Positions 27,407-36,223 of a DNA stretch of 64,000 nt are shown here, piece by piece. Below the pieces are notes generated by a model, which was given only the letters and a program-made list of their open reading frames with translations, did not search any database and had not been told where the DNA came from. A program made the translations under genes and the position numbers. The stretch is from Streptomyces djakartensis (GTDB lineage: Bacteria > Actinomycetota > Actinomycetes > Streptomycetales > Streptomycetaceae), in NCBI RefSeq assembly GCF_014651075.1, contig NZ_BMWE01000004.1, positions 124,001 to 188,000 on the forward strand, written 5' to 3'. Numbering within the stretch: position 1 is the first letter of the stretch; each line of letters starts with the position of its first letter.

Positions 27407-29053
27407 ATGAGTCGGATACGCACCGCCCGGGGTTCCCGTCTCGCCACCACGGGTGTGGCCGTCACCGGCACCGCCGCCCTGCTGGCCGCCGCCCTCTCGC
27501 CGGCCGCCCTGGCGGAGGACCGGCCGACCCGGTCCGACGCGATCGAGAGCGCGGAGACGGTCCTCTCCGACCGGGCCGCGGAACTGGGCCTCACCCCGGC
27601 CCAGGAGACGAAGGTCCGGGACGTCGTCGTGGACCAGGACGGCACCCGGCACGTCCGCTACGACCGCACCTACCACCGACTCCCCGTCCTCGGCGGCGAC
27701 TTCGTCGTCCACCTGAACCCGGACGGCACGTACCGCGGCACCAGCAGGGCGACGAGGTCGGAGCTCTCCCTCGACACCGTCACACCGAAGGTGACCGCCC
27801 CGAAGGCCGCCGACCTCGCGGCGAGCCTGCTGCGCGCGGCGCACCTCGGCGAGACCCTGGAGAAGCTGACCGCCAGGCCCCGGCTGGTCGTCGACGCCCT
27901 GCACGGCGCCCCGAGGCTGGCCTGGCAGACCGACGCGGTGGCACACGACGAACTCGGCAACCCGGTCGGGCGCACCGTGCTGACCGACGCGGCCACCGGC
28001 GCCCGAATAGACACCTGGGACACCATGGAGTCGGCCTCCGGCGACGGCGAGTCCCTCTACGGAGGCACGGTTGCGCTGGAGACGACCAGGTCCGGCTCGA
28101 CGTACCGGCTGAAGGACGCGACGCGCGGCGGCACGTACACCGGCGACGCGGCGAACAAGACGGACCGGTGCCTGCTGACCGTCTGCCTGACCCGCGCCCC
28201 CGCGACGGTCTTCACGGACGCCGACAACCAGTGGGGGACGGGCACGACCGCCGACCGGTCCACGGTCGCGGTGGACGCCCAGTACGGCACGGACGTCACC
28301 TGGGACTACTACAAGGACGTCCACGGCCGCAGCGGCATCGCCGGCGACGGCAAGGGCTCGTTCAACCGAGTCCACTACGGCAAGGCCTACAACAACGCCT
28401 TCTGGGACGACAACTGCTTCTGCATGACGTACGGCGACGGCGACGGGAAGGTGATGGGCCCGCTGGTCTCACTGGACGTCGCCGGGCACGAGATGTCCCA
28501 CGGCGTGACATCGAAGACGGCGGCGCTGACGTACTCGGGCGAGCCCGGCGGCCTGAACGAGGCCACCTCGGACATCTTCGGCACGCTGGTGGAGTTCCAC
28601 GCGGGCAACGCCGAGGACCCGGGCGACTGGCTGATCGGCGAGAAGGTCGTCCGCTCCGGCCTCGGCCGAGAGGCCCTGCGCTTCATGGACAAGCCGTCGA
28701 GGGACGGCAAGTCCGCCGACTGCTGGAGCGAGGAACTGGCCGACCTCGACGTCCACTACTCCTCGGGCGTGGGCAACCACTTCGCGTACCTGCTCGCGGA
28801 GGGCAGCGGCAAGAAGACGCTGAACGGCGTCAGTTACACCTCCCCGACCTGCGACGACTCCACGGTGCAGGGCATCGGCCGGGCCAAACTGGGCAAGATC
28901 TGGTACCGCGCCCTCACGGTCTACATGACGTCCTCCACCGACTACGCGGGCGCACGCAAGGCCACCCTGAACGCGGCCGGGGACCTCTACGGCGCTGACA
29001 GCGCGGAGCGGAAGGCGGTGGCAGCGGCCTGGAGCGCGGTCGGCGTCGGTTGA
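27407..29053 (+). CDS. Secreted M4 (thermolysin-like) zinc metalloprotease
   Basis: 548 residues: signal peptide, FTP/PepSY propeptide (YHRLPVLGGDFVVHLNPDGTY region), then the M4 catalytic part with HEMSH (His361, Glu362, His365), the third zinc ligand in GGLNEATSDIFG and the late catalytic His in SGVGNHFAYLL. It is an extracellular general protease. No extra C-terminal binding domain is present. ATG 27407 is preferred to 27395 because AGGAG lies five bases before it. Confidence 0.95.
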   Translation: MSRIRTARGSRLATTGVAVTGTAALLAAALSPAALAEDRPTRSDAIESAETVLSDRAAELGLTPAQETKVRDVVVDQDGTRHVRYDRTYHRLPVLGGDFVVHLNPDGTYRGTSRATRSELSLDTVTPKVTAPKAADLAASLLRAAHLGETLEKLTARPRLVVDALHGAPRLAWQTDAVAHDELGNPVGRTVLTDAATGARIDTWDTMESASGDGESLYGGTVALETTRSGSTYRLKDATRGGTYTGDAANKTDRCLLTVCLTRAPATVFTDADNQWGTGTTADRSTVAVDAQYGTDVTWDYYKDVHGRSGIAGDGKGSFNRVHYGKAYNNAFWDDNCFCMTYGDGDGKVMGPLVSLDVAGHEMSHGVTSKTAALTYSGEPGGLNEATSDIFGTLVEFHAGNAEDPGDWLIGEKVVRSGLGREALRFMDKPSRDGKSADCWSEELADLDVHYSSGVGNHFAYLLAEGSGKKTLNGVSYTSPTCDDSTVQGIGRAKLGKIWYRALTVYMTSSTDYAGARKATLNAAGDLYGADSAERKAVAAAWSAVGVG

Positions 29054-29245
29054 GCCGCGCCGGGTCACGACCCTTGTGTGTGTCCGCGGTGCGGGATGCC
29101 GACGGTCAGGTTGTCGTAGGGGCGCGTGTGCACTCCGGGCCCCGGACACGCGCCCCGGGATGCAGCAGGGCGGCGCCTGGGCCGGAACCATCTCCTGAGC
29201 GGGTCTTCACCGCCCCTACTGCCCAGGCCGGGGCGGACGAGAACC

Positions 29246-29494
29246 TCAACCGGGCTTTTTCTCATGGCCGCTGTTCTGGCTGCCCTGCCCGAAAAGCAGC
29301 GGCACGGCGAACATGAGCACCACCTGTCCGGCCAGCAGCCAGCTGAAGGTGAGGTGGTTGATCAAGAGCGGGATCCCGAGAAGGGCGGCGATCAGGAATC
29401 CGCCCTTCAGCGAGCGCATGAACCCGCCCGCGATCAGTGCCAACACCAGCAGCGCCACCATCAACAGCGGCGTGAAAACCGTGGCGGTGACCAT
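29246..29494 (-). CDS. Small membrane protein of unknown function
   Basis: 82 residues with three hydrophobic segments (FTPLLMVALLVLALIAGGF, GGFLIAALLGIPLLINHL, AGQVVLMFAVPLLFG) and a charged tail (SGHEKKPG). GGAGG eight bases before the ATG supports translation. No family is recognised. Confidence 0.6.
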   Translation of the reverse strand: MVTATVFTPLLMVALLVLALIAGGFMRSLKGGFLIAALLGIPLLINHLTFSWLLAGQVVLMFAVPLLFGQGSQNSGHEKKPG

Positions 29495-29810
29495 GTGTTC
29501 ATCCTCCCACCGGTTGATTGGCCCATCTCACGCGACGGGAAGGAATTCGTCCACCCGGAGGATGTCGGGCCGCACCGGCCCGCTTACGGCGGGCTCGGTC
29601 CGTCGATGCCGCCCGATACCGCACTTCACCGCGAGCCCTATCGGTCCCACTCAGGGCCCGCATGTTCACCGAGTCGATGGCACACCGCGACCATTCCGGT
29701 GCAGCTTCGCCCTCCGGGGCGACGAGGCAGGGCGGTTGTCGCCGAATCGGCGCGTACCTCGTCACCGGCCACAGATTCGGGCCAGGGGGCGGCGTCCTGG
29801 ACTGGAGGGA
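29495..29810. other. Intergenic region without a supported gene
   Basis: About 316 bases between the small membrane protein gene and the tRNA-like sequence. Open frames here lack ribosome sites and family motifs. I see nothing else in it. Confidence 0.5.
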
Positions 29811-29882
29811 GCGGGGCGGTCGGATTCGAACCGACGTCCTCCGAGATGACGTCGCGGCGCACTACCTCTGTGCTGCGCCCCC
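29811..29882 (-). tRNA. tRNA-like sequence, unusual or decayed (anticodon position reads GTC)
   Basis: The minus strand folds as a complete cloverleaf of 72 bases: acceptor GGGGGCG/CGCCCCG (six of seven pairs; G1 faces G72), D stem GCAC/GTGC with an AGAGGTA loop, anticodon stem with one mismatch, five-base variable loop, and a perfect T arm GTCGG-TTCGAAT-CCGAC. Oddities: position 33 is C instead of the near-universal T, position 8 is C, and no CCA is encoded. It lies 26 bases after the nasA stop on the same strand. It may be a tRNA pseudogene, a divergent tRNA, or a tRNA-shaped RNA element. Confidence 0.45.
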
Positions 29883-29908
29883 GCCCGCCTCACCACGGAG
29901 GGCACGGT

Positions 29909-32116
29909 CTAAGGCCGCACCGCCTCCAACCGCACCGCGCACGTCTTGAACTCCGGCATCCTGGAGGTCGGGTCGAGCGCGGGGTTGGTGAGGGAGTTGG
30001 CGCGGCCCTCGCCCGGCCAGTGGAACGGCATGAAGACGGTGTCGGGCCGGATGGCGTTGGTGATCCGGGCGGGTGCCACGGCCCGGCCCCGCCGGGACAC
30101 GACGGCGACGGGGTCGCCCTCGGCCGCCCCGAGCCGGGCCGCCAGCCGTGGATGCAGCTCCACGAACGGCCCGGGCGCCGCGGCGTTGAGTTCCGTGACC
30201 CGCCGGGTCTGCGCCCCGGACTGGTACTGCGCCACGACCCGCCCGGTGGTGAGCAGCACCGGGTACTCGTCGTCGGGTTCCTCGGCGGTCGCGCGGTGCG
30301 AGACGGAAACGAACCGGGCGCGGCCGTCGGGGGTGGCGAAACGGTCGAGGAAGAGGCGGGGGGTGCCGGGGTGCGCCGGGCCTGTCGCGTCACCGGCTGC
30401 CGGGCGGCTCGCCGGGTCGCCGACGACGGCTGAGCGGCCGGCTGTGTCGGCCGTGGGGTCCGCCGAACCGGTCGCGGGGGAGGGGCTGCCCGCCGGCTCC
30501 TCCGCCTCCACCGCCGGACACGGCCAGAACACCCCGTTCTCCTCCGCCAGCCGCCGGTAGGTGATCCCCGAGTAGTCCGCCGCTCCGCCCGCGCTCGCCC
30601 TGCGGAGCTCCTCGAAGACCTCCTCCGGGTCGGTCGGGAAGCCCTTCTCCACGCCCAGCCGGGCGGCCAGTTCGTGCAGGACCTCCAGGTCGCTGCGGAC
30701 GCCGTCGGGTGGCGTGACGGCCTGGCGGCGCAGCAGGACGCGGCCCTCCAGGCTGGTCGTCGTGCCCGTTTCCTCCGCCCACTGCGTGACCGGCAGGACC
30801 ACGTCGGCGAGTTCCGCCGTCTCCGACAGCACCACGTCACAGACGGCCAGGAAGTCCAGCGACCTGATGCGCTCCTCGATGTGGGCGGCGCGCGGCGCCG
30901 ACACCACCGGGTTGGACGCCATCAGCAACAGGGAGCGGATGTCCGTGCCCAGCGCGTCGAGCAGCTCGTAGGCACTGCGCCCCGGGCCGGGCAGTGAGTC
31001 CGGGTCCACGCCCCACACCTCGGCGACATGTGCCCGCGCCGCCGGATCGTCGAGCTTGCGGTAGCCCGGCAACTGGTCGGCCTTCTGCCCGTGTTCGCGC
31101 CCGCCCTGGCCGTTGCCCTGCCCGGTCAGGCAGCCGTACCCGGAGAGCGGGCGGCCCGCCCGGCCGGTGGCCAGGCACAGGTTGATCCAGGCGCCCACCG
31201 TGTCCGTGCCCTTGGACTGCTGCTCGGGCCCGCGCGCGGTGAGCACCATGGCCGACTCCGGCTCGCAGAACAGCCGTACGGTCTCCCGCAGCTGGGGAAC
31301 GGACACCCCCGTGATCCGCTCCACGTACTCCGGCCAGTGCGCCATCGCGGCGGCCCGGGCGTCCTCCCAGCCCACGGTCCGCTCCTGGACGTACTCCTCG
31401 TCCACCCGCCCTTCGGCGATCACCAGGTGCAGCAGGCCCAGCGCCAGGGCCAGGTCCGTGCCCGGCCGGGGCGCCAGGTGCAGGTCCGCCTGCTCGGCGG
31501 TCTTCGTGCGGCGCGGGTCGATGACGACGAGCGTGCCGCCGTTCTCCTTCAGCTCGGTGAGGAACCGCAGGGACGGCGGCATGGTCTCCGCGAGGTTCGA
31601 GCCGACCAGGATCACGCAGCCGGTCCTCGGGATGTCCTCCAGCGGGAAAGGCAGCCCCCGGTCCAGCCCGAAGGCCTTGATGCCGGCCGCCGCGGCCGAC
31701 GACATGCAGAAACGGCCGTTGTAGTCGATCTGGGACGTGCCGAGCACGACCCGCGCGAACTTGCCGAGCGTGTACGCCTTCTCGTTCGTCAGGCCGCCCC
31801 CGCCGAACACCCCGACCCCGTCCGGCCCGTACTCGGCACGCGTGCGGCGCAGCGCCTCGGCGATCCTCTCCAGCGCCTCGTCCCAGGAGGCGGGCACCAG
31901 CGCGCCGCCCTCGTCCCGCACCAGCGGCGAGGTCAGGCGGACGTCGCGCGCCAGCACCGCCGCCGCCGTACGGCCCTTGCCGCACAGCGCGCCCCGGTTC
32001 ACCGGGAAGTCGGTCCGCTCGCTCACCTCGACGGTCCCGTCCGGTGCAGGCGTGAGGTTCATCCCGCACTGCAGGGCGCAGTACGGGCAGTGCGTGGGCG
32101 TGGCGGTGTTCTGCAT
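29909..32116 (-). CDS. nasA: Assimilatory nitrate reductase catalytic subunit (molybdopterin oxidoreductase)
   Basis: 735 residues. N-terminal [4Fe-4S] site Cys10, Cys13, Cys17 and Cys45 (CPYCALQC, LCGKG). GRFCMSSAAAAGIKAFG contains the Cys expected to ligate molybdenum, and GQGNGQGGREHGQKADQLPG is typical of NasA-type enzymes. C-terminal molydop_binding domain with LLTTGRVVAQYQSGAQT. It reduces nitrate to nitrite in the cytoplasm for the NirBD enzyme. An inserted Ala/Pro/Ser-rich stretch of about 50 residues around 545-595 is low complexity. A GlnR-like box lies 24 bases upstream of the ATG. Confidence 0.9.
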   Translation of the reverse strand: MQNTATPTHCPYCALQCGMNLTPAPDGTVEVSERTDFPVNRGALCGKGRTAAAVLARDVRLTSPLVRDEGGALVPASWDEALERIAEALRRTRAEYGPDGVGVFGGGGLTNEKAYTLGKFARVVLGTSQIDYNGRFCMSSAAAAGIKAFGLDRGLPFPLEDIPRTGCVILVGSNLAETMPPSLRFLTELKENGGTLVVIDPRRTKTAEQADLHLAPRPGTDLALALGLLHLVIAEGRVDEEYVQERTVGWEDARAAAMAHWPEYVERITGVSVPQLRETVRLFCEPESAMVLTARGPEQQSKGTDTVGAWINLCLATGRAGRPLSGYGCLTGQGNGQGGREHGQKADQLPGYRKLDDPAARAHVAEVWGVDPDSLPGPGRSAYELLDALGTDIRSLLLMASNPVVSAPRAAHIEERIRSLDFLAVCDVVLSETAELADVVLPVTQWAEETGTTTSLEGRVLLRRQAVTPPDGVRSDLEVLHELAARLGVEKGFPTDPEEVFEELRRASAGGAADYSGITYRRLAEENGVFWPCPAVEAEEPAGSPSPATGSADPTADTAGRSAVVGDPASRPAAGDATGPAHPGTPRLFLDRFATPDGRARFVSVSHRATAEEPDDEYPVLLTTGRVVAQYQSGAQTRRVTELNAAAPGPFVELHPRLAARLGAAEGDPVAVVSRRGRAVAPARITNAIRPDTVFMPFHWPGEGRANSLTNPALDPTSRMPEFKTCAVRLEAVRP

Positions 32117-32139
32117 GCAGTTCAGCGTGCTTCGGCCGT

Positions 32140-32177
32140 GTTACGTGCGCGACGGTTCCCTGTTACACGGCCGGGAC
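32140..32177 (+). promoter_or_regulatory. GlnR-like box upstream of nasA
   Basis: On the + strand, GTTAC-n6-GACGG-n6-GTTAC-n6-GGGAC has two a-sites exactly 22 bases apart. The b-sites are weaker than at nirB. The box begins 24 bases before the nasA ATG, the same offset as at the nir operon. Confidence 0.55.
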
Positions 32178-32333
32178 GGGGACCTCCCCGCCCTCGCCCC
32201 GCCCGCGTGAGGCACAGGGCTGGCCACCTTCAGGTCGCCGCCGGCCGGCACCTGCGTTGCCTCTGTGGCATAAAACGTCACATGTGGCTCATTTCGTTCC
32301 TTTCATGGCCGATCCAACCTCGTTGAGTGTTAG

Positions 32334-33000
32334 AAGATCCACCGCTTCGGCGGCTGGACCGCCCTGGCCCTGTTCCGGACGCACACGCTGCTGTCGTCAC
32401 CGGGCCCCGTCGAGGTCGGCGTCCTCGCGGTGGTCACCTTCAGCGTCGCCCTGCCCTGGCTGCGGCTGCGCAAGGTGGACGTACGCCTCGAACGCCCCTC
32501 CGCACACGTGGTGCTGGCCCGCTTCGACCACGGCGAGACCCCGTTCGCGGGCTCCTCCACCGCGATCAGCCGCAGTCCGCTGAGCCAGTGGCACTCGTTC
32601 GCCAACGTCCCCGCCCCCGGCGAGTCCGGCTTCCGCCTCACCATCTCCCGGGCCGGCGACTGGACCGGCTCCTTCATCGACGACCTGCCCGAACGGGTGT
32701 GGGTGAAGGGCATCACCACGGCCGGCGTCGCCAACATCGAGGTCCTCTTCGCCAAGGTGGTCTACGTGGCGACCGGCAGCGGCATCGGCCCCTGCCTGCC
32801 CCACTTGCTCGCCGCCGAGGTTCCCTCCCGCCTGGTCTGGGCGACCCGCGACCCCCGGGCCACCTATGGAGACGCACTCGCCGACGAGATCCTCGCCGTC
32901 CAGCCGCACGCCCTGATCTGGGACACCTCCCGGCACGGCAAGCCCGACATGGTGCGCCTCTCCCACGACGCGTACCGCTACTTCGGCGCGGAGGCCCGGT
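32334..33000 (+). pseudogene. Remnant of a membrane-linked ferredoxin-reductase-like protein
   Basis: In one frame the region encodes RFGGWTALALFRTHTLL, a membrane segment, a beta-barrel-like flavin region (SGFRLTISRAGDWTGSFIDD, VWVKGITTAG) and a nucleotide-binding VVYVATGSGIGPCLPHLL ending at AYRYFGAEAR. The frame has a stop (TAG 32331) right before and no start with a ribosome site, so the N-terminal membrane part is gone. At the right end the family-like sequence stops where the convergent SanA-like gene begins. Truncated at both ends, hence a remnant. Confidence 0.6.
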
Positions 33001-33689
33001 CAGGGCACGGCCCCGGCCAACGCCCGCTCCACGCCCGGCTCCCGCGGCCCGAGGAACCGGGGATCGGGACGGAACACGGCGTCCATCGCCGCCTTCCCGG
33101 CGGCGAGGATCTCCCGGGCACCCCCGTAGTACCAGGTCGCGTCGTGCACGGCGTCCACACCCACGCCGTACGACTCCACCCCGGCGGCCTCGCACAGCGC
33201 CACCGCCCGCCGGATGTGGAACCCCTGGCTGATCAGCACCGCCTCGTCCACCCCGAAGATCTTCTTCGCGCGCACGCAGGAGTCCCAGGTGTCGAACCCG
33301 GCGTAGTCGCTGACGATCCGAGCGTCGGGCACCCCGTGCCGCGTCAGGTACGCGCGCATCGCGTCCGGCTCGTCGTAGTCCGCGCGGCTGTTGTCCCCGG
33401 TCACGAGCACCACCTCGATCCGCCCCGCCCGGTACAGCCCGGCCGCCGCGTCCAGCCGGTGCGCGAGATACGGCGACGGCTCCCCGTCCCACAGTCCGGC
33501 ACCGAACACCACGGCCACATCGGTACGCGGCACGTCCGCCGCCGTCCGCAGCCGGTCACCCGCCACCGCGTACATCCAGGTCGCCGGAAGCAGCGCCAGC
33601 GCGCACCCGGCCATCACGGCCTGCACCAGCCGCCGCCGGCCGCGACGGGTGCGCGGCAGCCGGGGTCTGCGCAACGTCAAACGCCGCAT
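33000..33689 (-). CDS. SanA/YdcF-family (DUF218) membrane protein
   Basis: 229 residues: an Arg-rich N-terminus, one membrane segment (QAVMAGCALALLPATWMYAV), then the DUF218 domain with TDVAVVFGAGLWDGEPSPYLAHRL, VVLVTGDNS, DTWDSCVRAKKIF and SQGFHIRRAVALCE. SanA is linked to envelope integrity and vancomycin exclusion in other bacteria; a role in the envelope is inferred. GGAGG lies nine bases before the ATG. Confidence 0.85.
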   Translation of the reverse strand: MRRLTLRRPRLPRTRRGRRRLVQAVMAGCALALLPATWMYAVAGDRLRTAADVPRTDVAVVFGAGLWDGEPSPYLAHRLDAAAGLYRAGRIEVVLVTGDNSRADYDEPDAMRAYLTRHGVPDARIVSDYAGFDTWDSCVRAKKIFGVDEAVLISQGFHIRRAVALCEAAGVESYGVGVDAVHDATWYYGGAREILAAGKAAMDAVFRPDPRFLGPREPGVERALAGAVP

Positions 33690-33879
33690 CGAACGGTCCC
33701 TCCCCAGGTCGGCCCCTCGACAGTCAGGGACGTCCATCCGGGCCCCCCGGTTCATTCCCGCCACGGAAACCGCAGGTCGAAGGGGCTCACACACCCTCTG
33801 TCCCGGATCGTGAACCGCCGGAAAACACCCGTGACGCCCATGCAACGGGAAGGCAACGTGGCGCCGCGACCATCGGTGC

Positions 33880-34650
33880 ATGACCAGCAAGCTCAGCCTC
33901 GTCCCGCCGCCCGCCACGCGCCGCCCGGCCCGGCCCGCCCTCGTCGTCGTGGCGCACGGCAGCCGCGACCCACGCGCGCTGAGCACGGTCCGCGCGCTCC
34001 TCGACCGGGTCCGCGCCCTGCGCCCCGACGTGCCGGTGCACCTCGGTCACATCGAACTGAACGCCCCCCTGCTTCCCGACACGCTGGCCGCCCTGGGAGA
34101 CACCGAGGCGGTCCTCGTCCCGCTCCTCCTCAGCCGTGGCTACCACGTCAAGCAGGACATCCCCGAGATGGCGGCGGCCTCCCCGGCCCGCACGCACCTG
34201 GCGGCCCCCCTGGGCCCGCACCCGCTCCTGGTGGACGCCCTCCAGGCCCGCCTCACGGAGGCAGGCTGGGGCGGCACACCCCGCCGCGACAGCGCGGTCG
34301 TCCTCGCCGCGGCAGGCTCCCGCGACCCCGACGCCAAGACGGACACCGCCCGCACGGCCCACCTCCTCGCCGCCCGCCTGGGCGTCCCCGTCCTGCCCGC
34401 CTACGCCTCTGCCGCCACCCCCACCGTCCCGGAGGCCGTCCGCACCCTCCTGGCCAGGGGCCGCCGCCACATAGCCCTCGCCTCCTACTTCACCGCCCCC
34501 GGCCGCTTCGCCACGGAGTGCGCCCAGGCGGCCCCCTGGATCGCCGCGGCCCCCCTCGGCACCCACCCGTCGATGGCCCACCTCCTCCTCCACCGCTACG
34601 ACGAGGCACTGACGACAACGGCTGCCGTACAGGAGCTGGCCTCGGCCTGA
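33880..34650 (+). CDS. CbiX-type sirohydrochlorin chelatase
   Basis: 256 residues made of two related halves, the first with the catalytic VVVAHGSRDPRAL and RPDVPVHLGHIELNAP, LLLSRGYHVKQDIP; the second with LAAAGSRDPDAK and ASYFTAPGRFA. It inserts Fe2+ (or Co2+) into sirohydrochlorin. Siroheme is the cofactor of NirB, encoded 13 kb away in the same nitrogen-related section, which gives this enzyme a clear local purpose. Confidence 0.9.
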   Translation: MTSKLSLVPPPATRRPARPALVVVAHGSRDPRALSTVRALLDRVRALRPDVPVHLGHIELNAPLLPDTLAALGDTEAVLVPLLLSRGYHVKQDIPEMAAASPARTHLAAPLGPHPLLVDALQARLTEAGWGGTPRRDSAVVLAAAGSRDPDAKTDTARTAHLLAARLGVPVLPAYASAATPTVPEAVRTLLARGRRHIALASYFTAPGRFATECAQAAPWIAAAPLGTHPSMAHLLLHRYDEALTTTAAVQELASA

Positions 34651-34675
34651 AGAGCGGCGGCCGGGCACGCCCCCA

Positions 34676-34702
34676 GGGGCGCGGGGAACTGCGGGACCAG
34701 CC
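34676..34702. repeat. Intergenic repeat GGGGCGCGGGGAACTGCG..ACCAGCC, copy 1
   Basis: 27 bases just after the chelatase stop. The same sequence, direct or inverted, recurs at 40834, 40888 and 46317 in this window. Confidence 0.85.
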
Positions 34703-34767
34703 ACAGACCACCCGCACACGCCCGAAAAGAGAACCCGGCACACGCACAGGCGCCTACTGTTCGACAC

Positions 34768-36078
34768 ATGTCAGGCACCACAGACAACCCCCCGGCCTAC
34801 GACCCCACGTCAGTGGCCCGCTGGGCCCCGGAACCCGACAAACGCCCCGGCCGCACGGCCTTCCAACGCGACCGGGCCCGGGTCCTGCACAGCGCCGCCC
34901 TGAGGAGACTCGCCGGCAAGACCCAAGTGGTGACGCCCGGCACCATGGGCCCCGCCTGGGACGCCAGCCCCCGCACCCGCCTCACCCACTCCCTCGAATG
35001 CGCCCAGGTCGGCCGCGAACTGGGCGCGGCCCTCGGCTGCGACCCGGACCTCGTGGAAGCCGCCTGCCTCTCCCACGACCTCGGCCACCCGCCCTTCGGC
35101 CACAACGGCGAACAGGCCCTCAACGAGTTCGCGGCGGACTGCGGCGGCTTCGAGGGCAACGCCCAGTCCCTCAGGCTCCTCACCCGCATCGAGCCCAAAC
35201 GGTTCACCCCCGAGGGTTCCGTCGGCCTCAACCTCACCCGCGCCGTCCTGGACGCCGCCACCAAGTACCCGTGGCCCCGGGGCGCCCACCCCACCGACCC
35301 GGCGTCGAACAAGTTCGGCGTCTACGAGGACGACCGGCCCGTCTTCGACTGGGTCCGCAAGGACGCCCCCGGCACCCGCACCTGCTTCGAGGCCCAGGTC
35401 ATGGACTGGTCCGACGACGTCGCCTACTCGGTGCACGACGTGGAGGACGGCCTGCACGCCGGCCACATCGACCCGCGCTGCCTGCACGCCGAACCCGAAC
35501 GGCGGGACGTCTTCCAGGTCGCCCTCGGCCGCTACGTCCCCGCCGGCACCGACCCCGCCGAACTCGCCGAAGCCCTCGACCGGCTCCTCGCCCAGGAGTG
35601 GTGGCCGCACGGCTACGACGGCACGGCGGTCGCCCAGGCCCGGCTGAAGGACGCCACCAGCCAGCTCATCGGCCGCTTCTGCCTGGCGGCCGAGACCGCG
35701 ACCCGCACCGCATGGGGGTACCACCCAGGCCGTGCAGGCACTGGGGGAGGGGCCGGGCGGCTCACCCGGTACGCCGCCGAGTTGGTCGTCCCGCGCGGAA
35801 CCCGGATGGAGTGCGCCGTCCTCAAGGCCGTCGCCGACCGCTACGTCATGCAGCGCGCCGAGCAGGAACGCCTGCGCGCCGACCAGCGCGTCGTCGTCGC
35901 CGAACTGGCCGAGGCGCTCACCGCCCGCGCCCCGGACGGACTGGATCCGCAGTTCCGCGCCCTGTTCGACCGGGCGCCGGACGACCGGGCGCGCAAACGG
36001 GTGATCGTCGACCAGATCGCCTCCCTCACCGACACCTCGGCCCGCTCGCTGCACGCCCGTCTGACCGGGCACGCGTGA
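34768..36078 (+). CDS. dgt: Deoxyguanosinetriphosphate triphosphohydrolase-like protein
   Basis: 436 residues of the HD-domain dNTPase family: GKTQVV near the start, [18 protein letters not shown], then [17 protein letters not shown] (HD metal site) and [22 protein letters not shown]. It hydrolyses dNTPs to deoxynucleosides and triphosphate. A TACTGT -10-like hexamer ends seven bases before the ATG with no ribosome site, which suggests a leaderless transcript. It is the first of a run of + strand genes leading to dnaG. Confidence 0.93.
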   Translation: MSGTTDNPPAYDPTSVARWAPEPDKRPGRTAFQRDRARVLHSAALRRLAGKTQVVTPGTMGPAWDASPRTRLTHSLECAQVGRELGAALGCDPDLVEAACLSHDLGHPPFGHNGEQALNEFAADCGGFEGNAQSLRLLTRIEPKRFTPEGSVGLNLTRAVLDAATKYPWPRGAHPTDPASNKFGVYEDDRPVFDWVRKDAPGTRTCFEAQVMDWSDDVAYSVHDVEDGLHAGHIDPRCLHAEPERRDVFQVALGRYVPAGTDPAELAEALDRLLAQEWWPHGYDGTAVAQARLKDATSQLIGRFCLAAETATRTAWGYHPGRAGTGGGAGRLTRYAAELVVPRGTRMECAVLKAVADRYVMQRAEQERLRADQRVVVAELAEALTARAPDGLDPQFRALFDRAPDDRARKRVIVDQIASLTDTSARSLHARLTGHA

Positions 36079-36223
36079 GACCGGAGGGAGAGGGAGGACC
36101 CGGTACGCGCGCATGTGACCCCGAATGTGACACCCCGTGGCCTGATCGGGTCACTCCCCCTTCCCGCATCACGCTCCGTGCGGGACGCTCGCAAGTGGCG
36201 ACACCCTTACGAGGAGGCAACAA

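Noticed and set aside
29495..29810. Small genes in the gap before the tRNA-like sequence
   Set aside because: Several short frames are open on both strands but none has a ribosome site or recognisable motif.
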